DNA from: Arion vulgaris
Taxonomy: Eukaryota; Mollusca; Gastropoda; Stylommatophora; Arionidae
DNA length: 64,000 nucleotides
Direction of reading: 5' to 3'
NCBI GenBank assembly: GCA_020796225.1
Contig: CM036768.1
Span: forward strand, 40,374,789-40,438,788
Part shown: in pieces, positions 49,843 through 62,992 of the stretch
How positions within the stretch are numbered: the stretch's first letter is position 1
How the letters are laid out: each line of letters begins with the position of its first letter
Made by a program: the position numbers and the translations under genes
Notes under the pieces: generated by a model
The model's input: only the letters and a program-made list of their open reading frames with translations
Database searches by the model: none
Told to the model about the DNA's origin: nothing

Positions 49843-50478
49843 ATGTGTTCTTCTTCTCTTCCGCCATTTACTTTTTTATAGAAGTGTTGGGGTGAAACGT
49901 AGTGATCTTGTGTGTGCTTGTTCTTCTCTTCCACCATTTCTTCTTTATAGAAGTGTTGGGGTGAAACGTAGTGATCTTGTGTGTGCTTGTTCTTCTCTTT
50001 CACCATTTACTTCTTTATAGAAGTGTTGGGGTGAAACGTAGTGATTTTGTGTGTGCTTGTTCTTCTCTTCCACCATTTACTTTTTATAGAAGTGTTGGGG
50101 GTGAAACGTAGTGATCTTGTGTGTGCTTGTTCTTCTCTTCCACCATTTACTTTTTATAGAAGTGTTGGGGTGAAACGTAGTGATCTTGTGTGTGCTTGTT
50201 CTTCTCTTCCACCATTTACTTCTTTATAGAAGTGTTGGGGTGAAACGTAGTGATCTTGTGTGTGCTTGTTCTTCTCTTCCACCATTTACTTTTTATAGAA
50301 GTGTTGGGGTGAAACGTAGTGATCTTGTGTGTGCTTGTTCTTCTCTTCCACCATTTACTTCTTTATAGAAGTGTTGGGGTGAAACGTAGTGATCTTGTGT
50401 GTGCTTGTTCTTCTCTTCCACCATTTACTTCTTTATAGAAGTGTTGGGGTGAAACGTAGTGATCTTGTGTGTGCTTGT
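49843..50478. repeat. Tandem array, ~70-bp unit, 9 copies, at a LINE 3' end
   Basis: Core agtgttggggtgaaacgtag, then tcttgtgtgtgcttgttctt. The array joins directly to the last codons of the antisense family D LINE (50480-51580). Confidence 0.97.
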
Positions 50479-50479
50479 T

Positions 50480-51580
50480 TTAAGGCACTTTGTAAGCTGA
50501 TATTCATGTTCATAAGGCTGTTATTGATGCCGTCGCTCCATCTTTTGCGTGGTCTTCCTCTTGCCTTGTACTCATACTTTTTCTGTGTCGCTCTCTGTGG
50601 TAGGCGATACCAGGGCATTCTGGTCAGGTGTCCAAACCATTTAATCTGTTGTTCTTTTATGAATTGCATATCTGGTTTCACATCCAGTCTCCTTCTGATT
50701 TCTTCATTTCTAATTTTGTCTCTTATTGTCACACCTGCAGCTCTTCTAAGACACCTCATCTCTGTCGTTATGATTTTCCACTCATTAGCTGCTGTTATTG
50801 GCCATGTTTGACACTGGTAACATAGTGTTGGCCAGAAAATCGTTCTTATGAGATTTGCTTTAGGTGTTAGCGGTATCTCTTTATGTGACAACATTGGTGT
50901 TAACTGTCCCAGTACTTGGTTAGCTTTTGTGCAACGATTGCTGATTTCACTATCGATACTTCCATCTGCTGTGAAAATTGCTCCTAAGTATTTTGCCTCA
51001 ATTGTTTTATGTCTACGTTCTGGAGTTTTATTGTAAGGCTTTCTGGTTGTCTACTTATTGCCATTGTCTCTGTCTTTATTATATTTATTTTCATGTTGTA
51101 CTCCTCACCCTTGATGTTCACTAAGCTCAAATGGTTCTTGAGAGATTCTTCATTTTCTGCAATCAGTACTTGGTCATCTGCAAATAAAAGTTCTGAAATA
51201 TTATTTTCTTTCTCATTCCTGCTTCTCTACTTATGTTGTCCATGTATATTATAAACAGCAGTGGGGAGAGCAGACATCCCTGTCTAACTCCTGAGTTTAC
51301 TGTGAATGTTTTTGATGTTCCGACTTTTGTTCTTATGTAACTTTTATTTGAAATGTATAAACTCTTACAGACCTTGATGAGATGTTTGCTGATTCCATAT
51401 TTTCTTAAACAATCCCATAGTTTGTTTCTATTGACTCTGTCGAAGGCCTTTTCCTGATCTATGAATGCCACACTACAGGTCTTGTTATGTTCTATTGCGC
51501 TTTCTGTCAGTTGTCTTAATGTGAATATCGGTACAGCTTTTATTTCGTCTGAAACCCATCTGTGCTTCTGATGCATGTGT
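50480..51580 (-). mobile_element. LINE family D, RT to C-terminus
   Basis: The reverse strand reads CSVAFIDQEKAFDRVNRNKL (RT motif A), NSGVRQGCLLSPLLFIIYMD (motif B region), a one-base shift, then FADDQVLIAENEESL (catalytic), and an open stretch ANLIRTIFWPTLCYQCQTWP, IKWFGHLTRMPWYRLPQRAT, GRPRKRWSDGINNSLMNMNI. Only one or two frame breaks; the best-preserved RT in the window. 5' truncated near 51580. Confidence 0.93.
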
Positions 51581-52335
51581 TGTCACCGGAAAACTACATG
51601 TCGTCTTCAGACTTTTTACTTGTGTTTCCTTACTTGTGTTATGACATCGTTTCTACATACCAATTACTCTCTGAAACGACATGGTTGGTTAGTGTCCTTC
51701 TGATTTGTTTTGTACAATCTCCCTTTATTGTTAACTACGGAACCTAGATATTCAAAATTTGTAACGTTTTCAGTGTCTTCATTATGTAGCCTAGTGATCT
51801 GCTGTAAATATATGTTTGTAACATGAGTAGATCGTCTGCCCTACTAGAGACGGCACAAGATAGTGATGTTATGAACTGTGCAGACTATTAATGTCACAAT
51901 AAACTGCTCCAGAGTTGAAGTCTAAATACCGAATATTGACAAGATCGACTACACACTCAAGTAATCAACGAGACTCATTTAAATGCTTGTAAAAGCATGC
52001 ATGGCCACACAATTTGAAAAGAATGTATGCCAGTGTAATGGAAATGTGTGCACTATGTATTGAAACAAGCGAAGCATATCTCTAAGTTAAAGTATACCGG
52101 CCACCAAAGCAGCAGATGGCATATTTTTCCGCTTCTATGACTTAGTTCACTCAGCCAACAGAAAACATGAACCCTAAAAGGAGCGGAAAATCACAGACGT
52201 ACAACTTCCTGAATTTGTGATTGACCATCTTTCCTTCTCCAGAGATGATTCGATGTGCGCACTATTAGGTCTTAAAATAACATCTAACCAGAGGCAACTG
52301 AGAATTAAAGACAACTGGTAATATGGTATAACGCC
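51581..52335. other. Unassigned DNA
   Basis: No recognisable gene or repeat. Confidence 0.4.
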
Positions 52336-52480
52336 CGAGTGGTTACCGGGACCCAAATTAGGGTGTAAAGAATAGAACCAATGTTACCTGCCACGCATGT
52401 CGTAAGAGGCCACTGAGGAGGTTTGGCTGAAATCGAATGTACATGTCCTAAACGTGTAGAAGTCTACGAGTTTAGGGGCC
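52336..52480 (+). repeat. Dispersed repeat F1, + copy
   Basis: ggttaccgggacccaaatta ... cgtaagaggccactgaggag ... cctaaacgtgtagaag matches the reverse complement of 38660-38805. Confidence 0.88.
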
Positions 52481-52894
52481 TACCAAACCAATGTGCAACG
52501 TATACAAGTTCTTGGCAAAGATCAAACATATCACAAAGAGGGATTAAAATTGGTCGTAAAGAACGAACGCAAAGAAGAAGATATGGTATAAGAAAAATGG
52601 TACAAACAAGAATGTGAAAAGTGTTTTGGACACATAAAAGGGGTAGTATCACATAATGTGATAGTTGGAGGCGGGATGTCTAGTATATGAGAGAGAACAG
52701 AAAGACTTAGGCTGACAGACACGTTCTACACGGGCAGAAAAACTTAGGCTGACACTAGGGGTGGCTCGTCATTAAGGGCCAGTGGGGCCCGACCCCACCA
52801 ATAACCGAAAGAGGGAATAACTTCCCGGAATAGACAAATAATAGTAAATACTAAAAAACCATGATTTTTCCGAAAATTGATATCTGGCCCCACC

Positions 52895-55547
52895 AAGAAA
52901 AATGACCACCAGCTGACGACACACGTTCTGCACAAGAAAAATGACCACGAGCTGACGACACACGTTATGCACAAGAAAAATGACCACCAGCTGACGACAC
53001 ACGTTCTGCACAAGAAAAATGACCACCAGCTGACGACACACGTTCTGCACAAGAAAAATGACCACCAGCTGACGACACACGTTCTGCACAAGAAAATGAC
53101 CACCAGCTGACGACACACGTTCTGCACAAGAAAAATGACCACCAGCTGACACACGTTCTGCACAAGAAAAATGACCACCAGCTGACGACACACGTTCTGC
53201 ACAAGAAAAATGACCACGAGCTGACGACACACGTTATGCACAAGAAAAATGACCACGAGCTGACGACACACGTTATGCACAAGAAAAATGACCACGAGCT
53301 GACGACACACGTTATGCACAAGAAAAATGACCACGAGCTGACGACACACGTTATGCACAAGAAAAATGACCACGAGCTGACGACACACGTTCTGCACAAG
53401 AAAATGACCACCAGCTGACGACACACGTTCTGCACAAGAAAAATGACCACCAGCTGACGACACACGTTCTGCACAAGAAAATGACCACCAGCTGACGACA
53501 CACGTTCTGCACAAGAAAATGACCACCAGCTGACGACACACGTTCTGCACAAGAAAAATGACCACCAGCTGACGACACGTTCTGCACAAGAAAAATGACC
53601 ACCAGCTGACGACACACGTTCTGCACAAGAAAATGACCACCAGCTGACGACACACGTTCTGCACAAGAAAAATGACCACCAGCTGACGACACACGTTATG
53701 CACAAGAAAAATGACCACCAGCTGACGACACACGTTCTGCACAAGAAAATGACCACCAGCTGACGACACACGTTCTGCACAAGAAAATGACCACCAGCTG
53801 ACGACACACGTTCTGCACAAGAAAAATGACCACGAGCTGACGACACACGTTCTGCACAAGAAAAATGACCACCAGCTGACGACACACGTTATGCACAAGA
53901 AAAATGACCACCAGCTGACGACACACGTTATGCACAAGAAAAATGACCACCAGCTGACGACACACGTTCTGCACAAGAAAAATGACCACCAGCTGACGAC
54001 ACAGTTCTGCACAAGAAAATGACCACGAGCTGACGACACACGTTCTGCACAAGAAAAATGACCACCAGCTGACGACACACGTTCTGCACAAGAAAATGAC
54101 CACCAGCTGACGACACACGTTCTGCACAAGAAAATGACCACCAGCTGACGACACAGTTCTGCACAAGAAAAATGACCACCAGATGACGACACACGTTCTG
54201 CACAGGAAAATGACCACCAGCTGACGACACACGTTCTGCACAAGAAAAATGACCACGAGCTGACGACACACGTTCTGCACAAGAAAAATGACCACCAGCT
54301 GACAACACACGTTCTGCACAGGAAAATGACCACCAGCTGACGACACACGTTCTGCACAAGAAAATGACCACCAGCTGACGACACACGTTCTGCACAGGAA
54401 AATGACCACCAGCTGACAACACACGTTCTGCACAGAAAAATGACCACCAGCTGACGACACACGTTCTGCACAAGAAAATGACCACCAGCTGACGACACAC
54501 GTTCTGCACAAGAAAAATGACCACCAGCTGACGACACGTTCTGCACAAGAAAAATGACCACCAGCTGACGACACACGTTCTGCACAAGAAAATGACCACC
54601 AGCTGACGACACACGTTCTGCACAGGAAAATGACCACCAGCTGACAACACACGTTCTGCACAGGAAAATGACCACCAGCTGACGACACACGTTCTGCACA
54701 AGAAAATGACCACCAGCTGACGACACACGTTCTGCACAAGAAAAATGACCACCAGCTGACGACACACGTTCTGCACAAGAAAATGACCACCAGCTGACGA
54801 CACAGTTCTGCCAAAAAAATGACCACCAGCTGACGACACACGTTCTGCACAAGAAAAATGACCACCAGCTGACGACACACGTTCTGCACAAGAAAATGAC
54901 CACCAGCTGACGACACACGTTCTGCAAAAAAATGACCACCAGCTGACGACACACTTATGCACAAGAAAATGACCACCAGCTGACGACACGTTCTGCACAA
55001 GAAAAATGACCACCAGCTGACGACACACGTTCTGCACAAGAAAATGACCACCAGCTGACGACACACGTTCTGCACAAGAAAAATGACCACCAGCTGACGA
55101 CACACGTTCTGCACAAGAAAATGACCACCAGCTGACGACACACGTTCTGCACAAGAAAAATGACCACCAGCTGACGACACACGTTCTGCACAAGAAAATG
55201 ACCACCAGCTGACGACACACGTTCTGCACAAGAAAAATGACCACCAGCTGACGACACACGTTCTGCACAAGAAAATGACCACCAGCTGACGACACACGTT
55301 ATGCACAAGAAAAATGACCACCAGCTGACGACACACGTTATGCACAAGAAAAATGACCACGAGCTGACGACACACGTTATGCACAAGAAAAATGACCACC
55401 AGCTGACGACACACGTTCTGCACAAGAAAAATGACCACCAGCTGACGACACACGTTATGCACAAGAAAAATGACCACCAGCTGACGACACACGTTATGCA
55501 CAAGAAAAATGACCACCAGCTGACGACACACGTTATGCACAAGAAAA
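52895..55547. repeat. Tandem array, 38/39-bp unit, ~68 copies
   Basis: Core gaccaccagctgacgacaca, then cgttctgcacaag. Unit length alternates 38/39 by a run of four or five A. Variants: ccacgag for ccaccag and atgcac for ctgcac, clustered at 53210-53390 and 55290-55545. The antisense strand lacks stops in all three frames, which makes long artefact ORFs (up to 736 codons). Confidence 0.99.
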
Positions 55548-56010
55548 TCAGAATGGTGATTTTATTTTCGTTCGCCCGCACACAGTGCCGACACCATTTC
55601 GCCTCTAAATGACTTTTATGCAAAGGCTTGCTTTCCTATCTACATTATACTTCGCCATTCAGGCAGGTCTTACTCCGACTTAGAGGGACTAGAAATTAAG
55701 ATTGCCAAGTAAAGTATCAGGTTAGTCTAACTCACGTACCGTTTGCACACCGATATAAATCTAATTTTTGGTTGCCAAAATAGCCTCCGACCCCGGAATT
55801 TCATAGCACGTGGTCTCTATCGGTGACCCTAATGATGATGATGAATCTTCGAATGTTTGTTTCTGTTTTCATGAAATACGTCCATTTCGGCTATAAATTT
55901 ACATTTCGAAGGCTGACATTTTTATCTTCTAACTGCGTATTCATAAAAATATCCAAAACATTCCGTCGACTTTTGTATGAATAAGCCGAATACGATCGCG
56001 AGAGTATGAA
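55548..56010. other. Unassigned DNA
   Basis: No recognised feature. Confidence 0.4.
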
Positions 56011-56430
56011 TACGACTGATGGAGAACTGGGTGGAGGTACTAGTACAGACAATGATCAGAGAAATCACCTTTATTTTTGTCCCTGTGCACGCAGGAGTTA
56101 GGAGTAATGAACGAGCTGATAGATTGGCTGGCATAGCTACAATATCAGAGGGAGCTGCAATGGATCGAAGTGACATTCTTCACGCATTGAGAGAGTCTTT
56201 CCGAACAGGGGAGTTTCAGGGCTGTGAATCCCACTCGCTGACCAGATTGAAGAGATGGGTGTCAATATTGGTGCAGCCCGAAAAGAACGACATACTAAAA
56301 ATGCAAAGAGATTGATTAATCAACATCGAACTGGCGTGTTGGGTCGCTGAGGGGGCGGGGAGATCGGATCACCTATGGACATGTCTGGAGTGCTGTGATG
56401 ATAGTCCTCATATAACTGATAACTGATGGA
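56011..56430 (+). mobile_element. LINE family C RNase H C-terminal fragment
   Basis: Reads TFIFVPVHAGVRSNERADRL, then ATISEGAAMDRSDILHALRE, a shift, and HLWTCLECCDDSPHITD. Best short copy of this tail. Confidence 0.88.
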
Positions 56431-57000
56431 GGAAAACTGTATTACACATCTTCACCTATATTAATTGTTTTTTTTTCATACATTTATATATATTTGTATA
56501 TTCAGTTATATAGAAACTGAAAGAAAATTGATACTTGCAAGATTACAAAATAACGGAAACTAAAATGTAGTCACTGGAGTGAATATTTGGATGAAGGGCA
56601 GTCGTTCAGTTACAATTTTGACATCAGTGTCGTGCTATGGTATATAGAGGCGGGCGCATCATGGGGGATCGTAAGGGGGCGGCATACGCAGCGAAATCAA
56701 CATACAATTTGAACCATTCAATAATTAGATATCTTTACGCAACGCTTTTCTATATTGATCTGTGTTATTCCGAAATTGATGTATACGATTTATCGCACTC
56801 CTCTGAAGTTCAATAAGCCAAACAAAACTTAGAAATCTGTCATTAATTTCTATTCAATCTACATTGGCTGTCACTCGACTAAAGTTAATTTCATATCCTT
56901 TACAGGACTTTGCGAATCAACCCTAGCTTTTTAATGCTATTTGTGATTATTCTAGGCATTATTGCGTTCAGTAGTTTGCCATTGCTTTCTGAACAGGTGG
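56431..57000. other. Unassigned AT-rich DNA
   Basis: Nothing recognised. Confidence 0.4.
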
Positions 57001-57125
57001 TGCCATCGTCTTTTGTAAAAATCCACGCGGAACAATTTGCAACCAAATTCTCCGCAGAGTGATTCTAACTCAGAACGTCGGGGTTGATAGACCGAGTCAC
57101 TATCCCCTAATCCACAGACGCCAAT
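57000..57125 (-). mobile_element. Possible decayed tRNA-like SINE
   Basis: The reverse strand starts ggcgtctgtggattagggga (A-box-like) with 'gttctgagttagaatcac' about 45 bp on. Only weakly like A and B boxes. Confidence 0.35.
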
Positions 57126-57984
57126 CACAATCGAAGGTTATTTAAAAAAAAAACACATTTGAGAGGCGACATTTCGAAGACTTGCATCATACTGAGAGAA
57201 TATGCCGCACGGTCCTGTTTGACATTCATGTTAACCAAATATTGATGCAGTAACTGTCGGTAATTTAGCAATCTGTTCTCTTCTTTTGTCATCACAATCT
57301 GTTCAATCAAAACCATAAATTGATATGTCTATTACGACATTGCCGCTACCATTTTGTTGACTTTAATCTGAAGTTCATGGCTGAACTTGATGGTATATTT
57401 GTCTTCTCCAAGTGGAAACATGATTTTATTCTTATTGTTCATGTTTGTTGGCCTACACGCTCTGATATAACCAATAAATGGTTCGCCTTAGCTTGAAAAG
57501 AGCGTGCCTCGGCGTAAGCGGGCCTCGGCTTAAAGAGGCTTTGATCCCCTACTTAACAAACAAACAAAAACAATTAGATAATATGGCATGGCGTCATAGC
57601 ATACGCAATGTGCACCTCGGATATAATGTTGATTTCATTGTTACGCCTAGTCAAAATAATATCACGCTTTTGGATTGTTTTGATAAGCAATCAATGAGAT
57701 CCGCTTTTTAAACTGATTTTCCATGTTGACAACATTTTGACGTTCAGTGCATGAGCATGCCCCAGAAATGGCTGATTAAAACATGGTATGTAAGCTATAC
57801 ACACTGAAGAACTTTATTAAATCATAACTCGGTAACCGAATGCAAACATGAGAAGAATGTCGTCTACGGCCTCTTGGGTAGAATGGGATCTGCGGCATCC
57901 ACGTAGGAAGAGAAACTTTATGGTGGAACTGAAATCCTGAAACAAATTATCGATTTTAATATTTGAAATCACAATCTGCAATGA
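57126..57984. other. Unassigned DNA
   Basis: A 77-codon frame at 57478-57711 is not recognised; no splice or homology support. Confidence 0.4.
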
Positions 57985-58012
57985 GTGTCAGTTGCAGAAG
58001 AAGAATACTTAA

Positions 58013-58590
58013 TATACATATACTTTTCCCTTGGTTATCATATACATATACTTTCCCCTTGGTTATCATATACTTTTCCCTTGGTTATCATATACATATA
58101 CTTTTCCCTTGGCTATCATATACATATACTTTTCCCTTGGCTATCATATACATATACTTTTCCCTTGGTTATCATATACTTTCCCTTGGTTATCATATAC
58201 TTTCCCTTGTTATCATATACATATACTTTCCCCTTGGCTATCATATACATATACTTTTCTCTTGGTTATCATATACATATACTTTTCTCTTGGTTATCAT
58301 ATACATATACTTTCCCCTTGGCTATCATATACATATACTTTTCTCTTGGTTATCATATACATATACTTTTCTCTTGGTTATCATATACATATACTTTCCC
58401 CTTGGCTATCATATACATATACTTTTCCCTTGGTTATCATATACATATACTTTCCCCTTGGTTATCATATACATATACTTTTCCCTTGGTTATCATATAC
58501 ATATACTTTTCCCTTGGCTATCATATACATATACTTTTCCCTTGGTTATCATATACATATACTTTTCCCTTGGTTATCATATACATATCC
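58013..58590. repeat. Tandem array, 28-bp unit, left block
   Basis: Core acttttcccttggttatcat plus atacatat. Some units lose 7-8 bp. The + strand is open in all three frames because the unit lacks stops. The same array resumes at 59745. Confidence 0.98.
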
Positions 58591-59744
58591 CTTGGAAGAC
58601 AGAAGAAGGAGAAAAGTGATTCTACAGACTGAAAGGATCAAAAGAATGCCTCACCATCCACTGCATGAAAAAATGGCGGCTAGAACAAAGAACAGACTAA
58701 AGCGCACAAGTCTAAACCACAAAGCAAAAGAAATAGGAAAGTCATACTTGGAACTACTAAATCATAATTCCATACCTGAAGAATTGCTTTTGATCACTGG
58801 AACCAGACTCAGTACCACTAAACTTCTCAACCTCCATCCCTAAATTATTAAGCAAAGATGCCGAGCCTAATCTAGTGAAAAAGCAATTACAATGGAACAT
58901 CTCCATTACATGTTTCCAGAAGACAGCTGGATAAGAATTTACACAGATGGATCGGCAATGAGGCAACCATGAATGGTGGAGCAGGAGTGTACATTAGGCA
59001 CCCAGATGCTACCACTGTGTCTCTAGCGGCTCCTACTGGAAGAATATGTTCCAACTACAAAGCAGAACTCATAGCCCTTCTGATGGCAGCACAGCACATG
59101 AATAAGCTGCAAGCAGCTGCAAGCAAGATGGTATTTTTACAGACTCATTGTCAGCTATACAAGCCCTGGAGGCTAAATCCACTGACAGCACAGTACAAAA
59201 ACTACAAAGAGAACTTGCTCAGCTTTCAGAAAAGGCAGAAATTCACTTGCAGTGGATTCCATTTCACTGTGGCATTGCAGGCAATGAGAGTGCTGATGTC
59301 TTAGCTAAGGAGGGCAGTGCCAAAGAGCAAATTTACCAAACTCTTGTCTTTTCAAGAGGTCAAAACCCTCATACAGAGAAAATCTGCAGTAGACTGGAAG
59401 ACAAACACTGGATATGATTATGGAAAAGACTCCTCAAAGACCTAAGCAGAACAGACCAGGTCATTATATTTCGACTATGCACCCGGACACTGCAGACTCA
59501 ACAAACACTTATACAGACTAGGAATAAGTCAAACAGCTCTCTGCCAGTGTCAGCAGGCAGAACAGACACCAGAGCATATCCTGCAAGACTGTCCTCTTCT
59601 GTGTGAGCTGAGAAGCAACATGTGGCCACACCCAGTCGACCTGAAAACTAAGCTTTGGGGAAACCTGACAGACCTGAAGCTGTCTGCCCAGTTTGTGGTC
59701 CACAGTAAATTAGCGCATGACCAGAGATCGCTGAAGAAGAAGAA
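58590..59744 (+). mobile_element. LINE family E, pre-RNase H to 3' end, inside the 28-bp array
   Basis: Reads TERIKRMPHHPLHEKMAART, TDGSA (RNase H first Asp), GGAGVYIRHPDATT, ICSNYKAELIALLMAAQHMN, TDSLSAIQALEAKSTDS, LQWIPFHCGIAGNESADVLA, LYRLGISQTALCQCQQAEQT and PEHILQDCPL, then a ctgaagaagaagaag terminus. About five frame changes. The order DGS...E...D...H/D is a full RNase H. Confidence 0.92.
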
Positions 59745-60199
59745 GATATACATATACTTTTCCCTTGGTTATCATATACATATACTTTTCCCTTGGCTAT
59801 CATATACATATACTTTTCCCTTGGCTATCATATACATATACTTTCCCTTGGTTATCATATACATATACTTTCCCTTGGGTATCATATACATATACTTTTC
59901 CCTTGGTTATCATATACATATACTTTTCCCTTGGCTATCATATACATATACTTTTCCCTTGGTTATCATATACATATACTTTTCCCTTGGCTATCATATA
60001 CATATACTTTTCCCTTGGCTATCATATACATATACTTTTCCCTTGGCTATCATATACATATACTTTTCCCTTGGCTATCATATACATATACTTTTCCCTT
60101 GGCTATCATATACTTTCCCTTGGTTATCATATACTTTCCCTTGGTTATCATATACATATACTTTCCCTTGGTTATCATATACATATACTTTCCCTTGCT
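59745..60199. repeat. Tandem array, 28-bp unit, right block
   Basis: Same unit as 58013-58590 (acttttcccttggttatcat). It follows the LINE 3' end immediately. Confidence 0.98.
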
Positions 60200-61742
60200 A
60201 TCAGTGACTGCTCGATAATGTGTTGTCATTACTGCTTCTCTCTACCCTTCCTCCCCATATGAGAGTATGTATGCTTTAGTTAGAATGTGCTATAGGAAAA
60301 ATGTCTTCTATAGTTCTGCCACCTTGCAGTGTCTAACATTGCGCGGTCATTGATATGCAGTTCAGTCAAAGCTCGTATTAGGGAATTTTTTGGCCCGTTC
60401 CGCTTCATTGGCTGTGTAAGTAGGCAGTAAATAGTGTTTCGTCTGAGATCTGTGCTGTGCTCCCTTTTAGACCACGAAGCAACTAGTTTATACACGACTC
60501 GGCTACCTGTGTAATGTTAGTTCATGTGTGTACGGTCATGTCAATCAGATGACTTTGTTAAGTGTAAGATGACATCGACTCTGGTGTCCTGTGTTCTAAT
60601 GTGTGAGATTGCTTAGGCTTCTAGTCGTCGTGAATTTAACAGAGGCCGTGGCACCGTAAAACTGTTCGAAACATGGACTTATACTGTAATGTTATGTTTT
60701 CACTTTCACTACGGTGTCATACTTTTAAGCTGGATTTCAAAATAGTGCTTCGTAACATTTTCGAGTATTGACCGTCTGTATTCAAGGACACTCATCTGTT
60801 AAGCCTCCTTGTTTCATTAGTCTCTGACAGCTCTGGATTCCTTTACCACACAGTTTCTCGTCTGATTTTCTTTACGTCTCATCCGGTGGTTTGCGGGTCA
60901 AAGACATAACTTAGACATAGTTATATTGTTGCTGTTCTATGGACGTATGACATATACTGTTTCTTTTACCACATGTCTGCTATTATCTAGTGACTAAACA
61001 TCATTTAAATGTGATTTGAAAGTAACATATTTGTCGTTGAAGATCGTCATATTTACATCGCTAGTAGTAACTAGTAGACCTACTATCGATTCATTTGTGT
61101 ACTACATACCTGTAACTACATGTGTGCTATCATCTATGTATCTGAGAGCTGGAGAATAAATCTAAATAAGAATGTTATAGAAGTGTTGCGGATCGCTTAC
61201 AAAGAAAAGAAAAACGAATTTGTTATAGGAATTAAATAACTACGATGGCATGTCCAGCAAGAAGCCTAGAAGTCCATTCTGGCAGTAGTCCTGAGGAGTG
61301 GTGAAACGTCGTATGATTCGGACATGTGAACAGATATAACTACCTTTCAAACACAGTTCTTCATGGAACATTCGAGTGTAGAAGAAGAGGAAGATAAACA
61401 ATGATAACATCAATGATTGATCAGGAAATGACTTTTACCACATACGTCTGCCTAGCAGAGGAAAGATAACTTTGGAGAAACTTTTGTGTTGACGACATTG
61501 AATCCTAATAATAATTTTAATGAATAGGTTATTTGCTTTATTATTGTTATACAGTATTACACACTGTATTTCACTATTTGCACTTCTTAAGACATAATTT
61601 ACTAACGGGCAGTAACGGGTAGGTGTTAATATTGTTAAGTCTTCTGATATATTAATATTATTGACTTGCCTCTTGGTGCTGTAGTAGAGTAGATGTGGCA
61701 TGTGGTGGTAGCCAGATTATCATGTTTGATGATTAATTATTA
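60200..61742. other. Unassigned, GC-richer unique DNA
   Basis: No ORF over 88 codons and no repeat. Contains cctgaggagtggtgaaacgt at 61290-61310, a PLE-tail-like word. Confidence 0.4.
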
Positions 61743-62186
61743 AATTTATTTCCCCAATCACCTGTAACAGTGTGACAAGAAAAGAAAGAAAGATTTATTT
61801 CCCCAATCACCTGTAACAGTGTGACAAGAAAAGAAAGAAAGATTTATTTCCCCAATCACCTGTAACAGTGTGACAACGAATGAATGAAAGATTTATTTCC
61901 CCAATCACCTGTAACAGTGTGACAAGAAAAGAAAGAAAGATTTATTTCCCCAATCACCTGTAACAGTGTGACAAGAAAAGAAAGAAAGATTTATTTCCCC
62001 AATCACCTGTAACAGTGTGACAACGAATGAATGAAAGATTTATTTCCCCAATCACCTGTAACAGTGTGACAAGAAAAGAAAGAAAGATTTATTTCCCCAA
62101 TCACCTGTAACAGTGTGACAACGAACAAATGAAAGATTTATTTCCCCAATCACCTGTAACAGTGTGACAATGAAAGAAAGAAACAC
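61743..62186. repeat. Tandem array, 49-bp unit, 9 copies, with higher-order pattern
   Basis: Core tccccaatcacctgtaacag. Two unit types differ in the tail (agaaaagaaagaaag versus acgaatgaatgaaag), in the order A A B A A B A B'. Confidence 0.97.
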
Positions 62187-62189
62187 CTG

Positions 62190-62978
62190 TAGTTGGCGTA
62201 GGATATATGTATACAATTGAATGATTCAGGCTTCTAAACACACTTATGTTGTATGTCCTCTTATCACAGCCAGACTGAAAGACTCTTGATCTCTAGCTAG
62301 TTATTCTGTCTTCTCCATCATCATCATGGTTTTGATTACTGTGTAAGCCTACTGTGTGATTACACGTCTTATCTTTGTCATACCCTTTCTCATCTTCCTG
62401 GAACCATGACATCAATTATTGCTGTCTTGTATCTAAACTGCTGTGACATTTAACATGACTAAAATATTTATATTTCCAAGAAAAGCAACTGTTTATTAGC
62501 AGATTGTCTTATATTTCTAAGTCTTCTAGAATATTTTATTTTCCTCTTCTTTATCTTGAAGATTTATTCTCTAGCACTTTGTTTCAAGACATATTTGCAT
62601 AATTAACCCTTTGAACCCTGGCCACCTGTACCTTAAAATCCCTTCCTGGGTATCCTGGGCAAAAACATCAAAGTTATATTAAAACATGATAATTTAGCAC
62701 TCTTAAGTGCTCTATAATTTGTTATTGACGTATTCCATCATCTCCGTTATTCCTGCTTATTATATATTTGCAGAATACTAAACTTTAACATTTACTTGAT
62801 TTAATATGTGGGCACAGCCGCGAATACTCCTGTATATGATTTCTCTCCATATTGAACACATATAGCTTGAATATCAATCGATTAAAACAATTCTTTCTCA
62901 TCTAAATGATGATCTAACTCACTTTCGATATCCTTATCAGAATAATCATATTCTAAGTCTAATTTTTCTTCAGATTTA
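62190..62978. other. Unassigned AT-rich DNA
   Basis: Nothing recognised. Confidence 0.4.
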
Positions 62979-62992
62979 TTCAAAACAAGTTC

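Noticed and set aside
52895..55547. CRISPR array
   Set aside because: Units are contiguous with no unique spacers, and the genome is eukaryotic.
52744..55623. Long minus-strand ORFs of 736, 614, 455 and 306 codons
   Set aside because: They are by-products of a 38/39-bp tandem repeat without stop codons; the peptide is the same motif read in rotating frames.
57478..57711. 77-codon ORF starting MVRLSLKRACLG
   Set aside because: No recognisable domain, no splice context, length expected by chance.
57963..60262. ORFs of 141-270 codons rich in Tyr, Ile, His, Phe
   Set aside because: Three-frame read-through of the 28-bp array; no domain.
61285..61315. Hammerhead ribozyme (cctgaggagtggtgaaacg)
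   Set aside because: CTGAGGA and GAAAC are present, but no stem II can form in the five bases between them.
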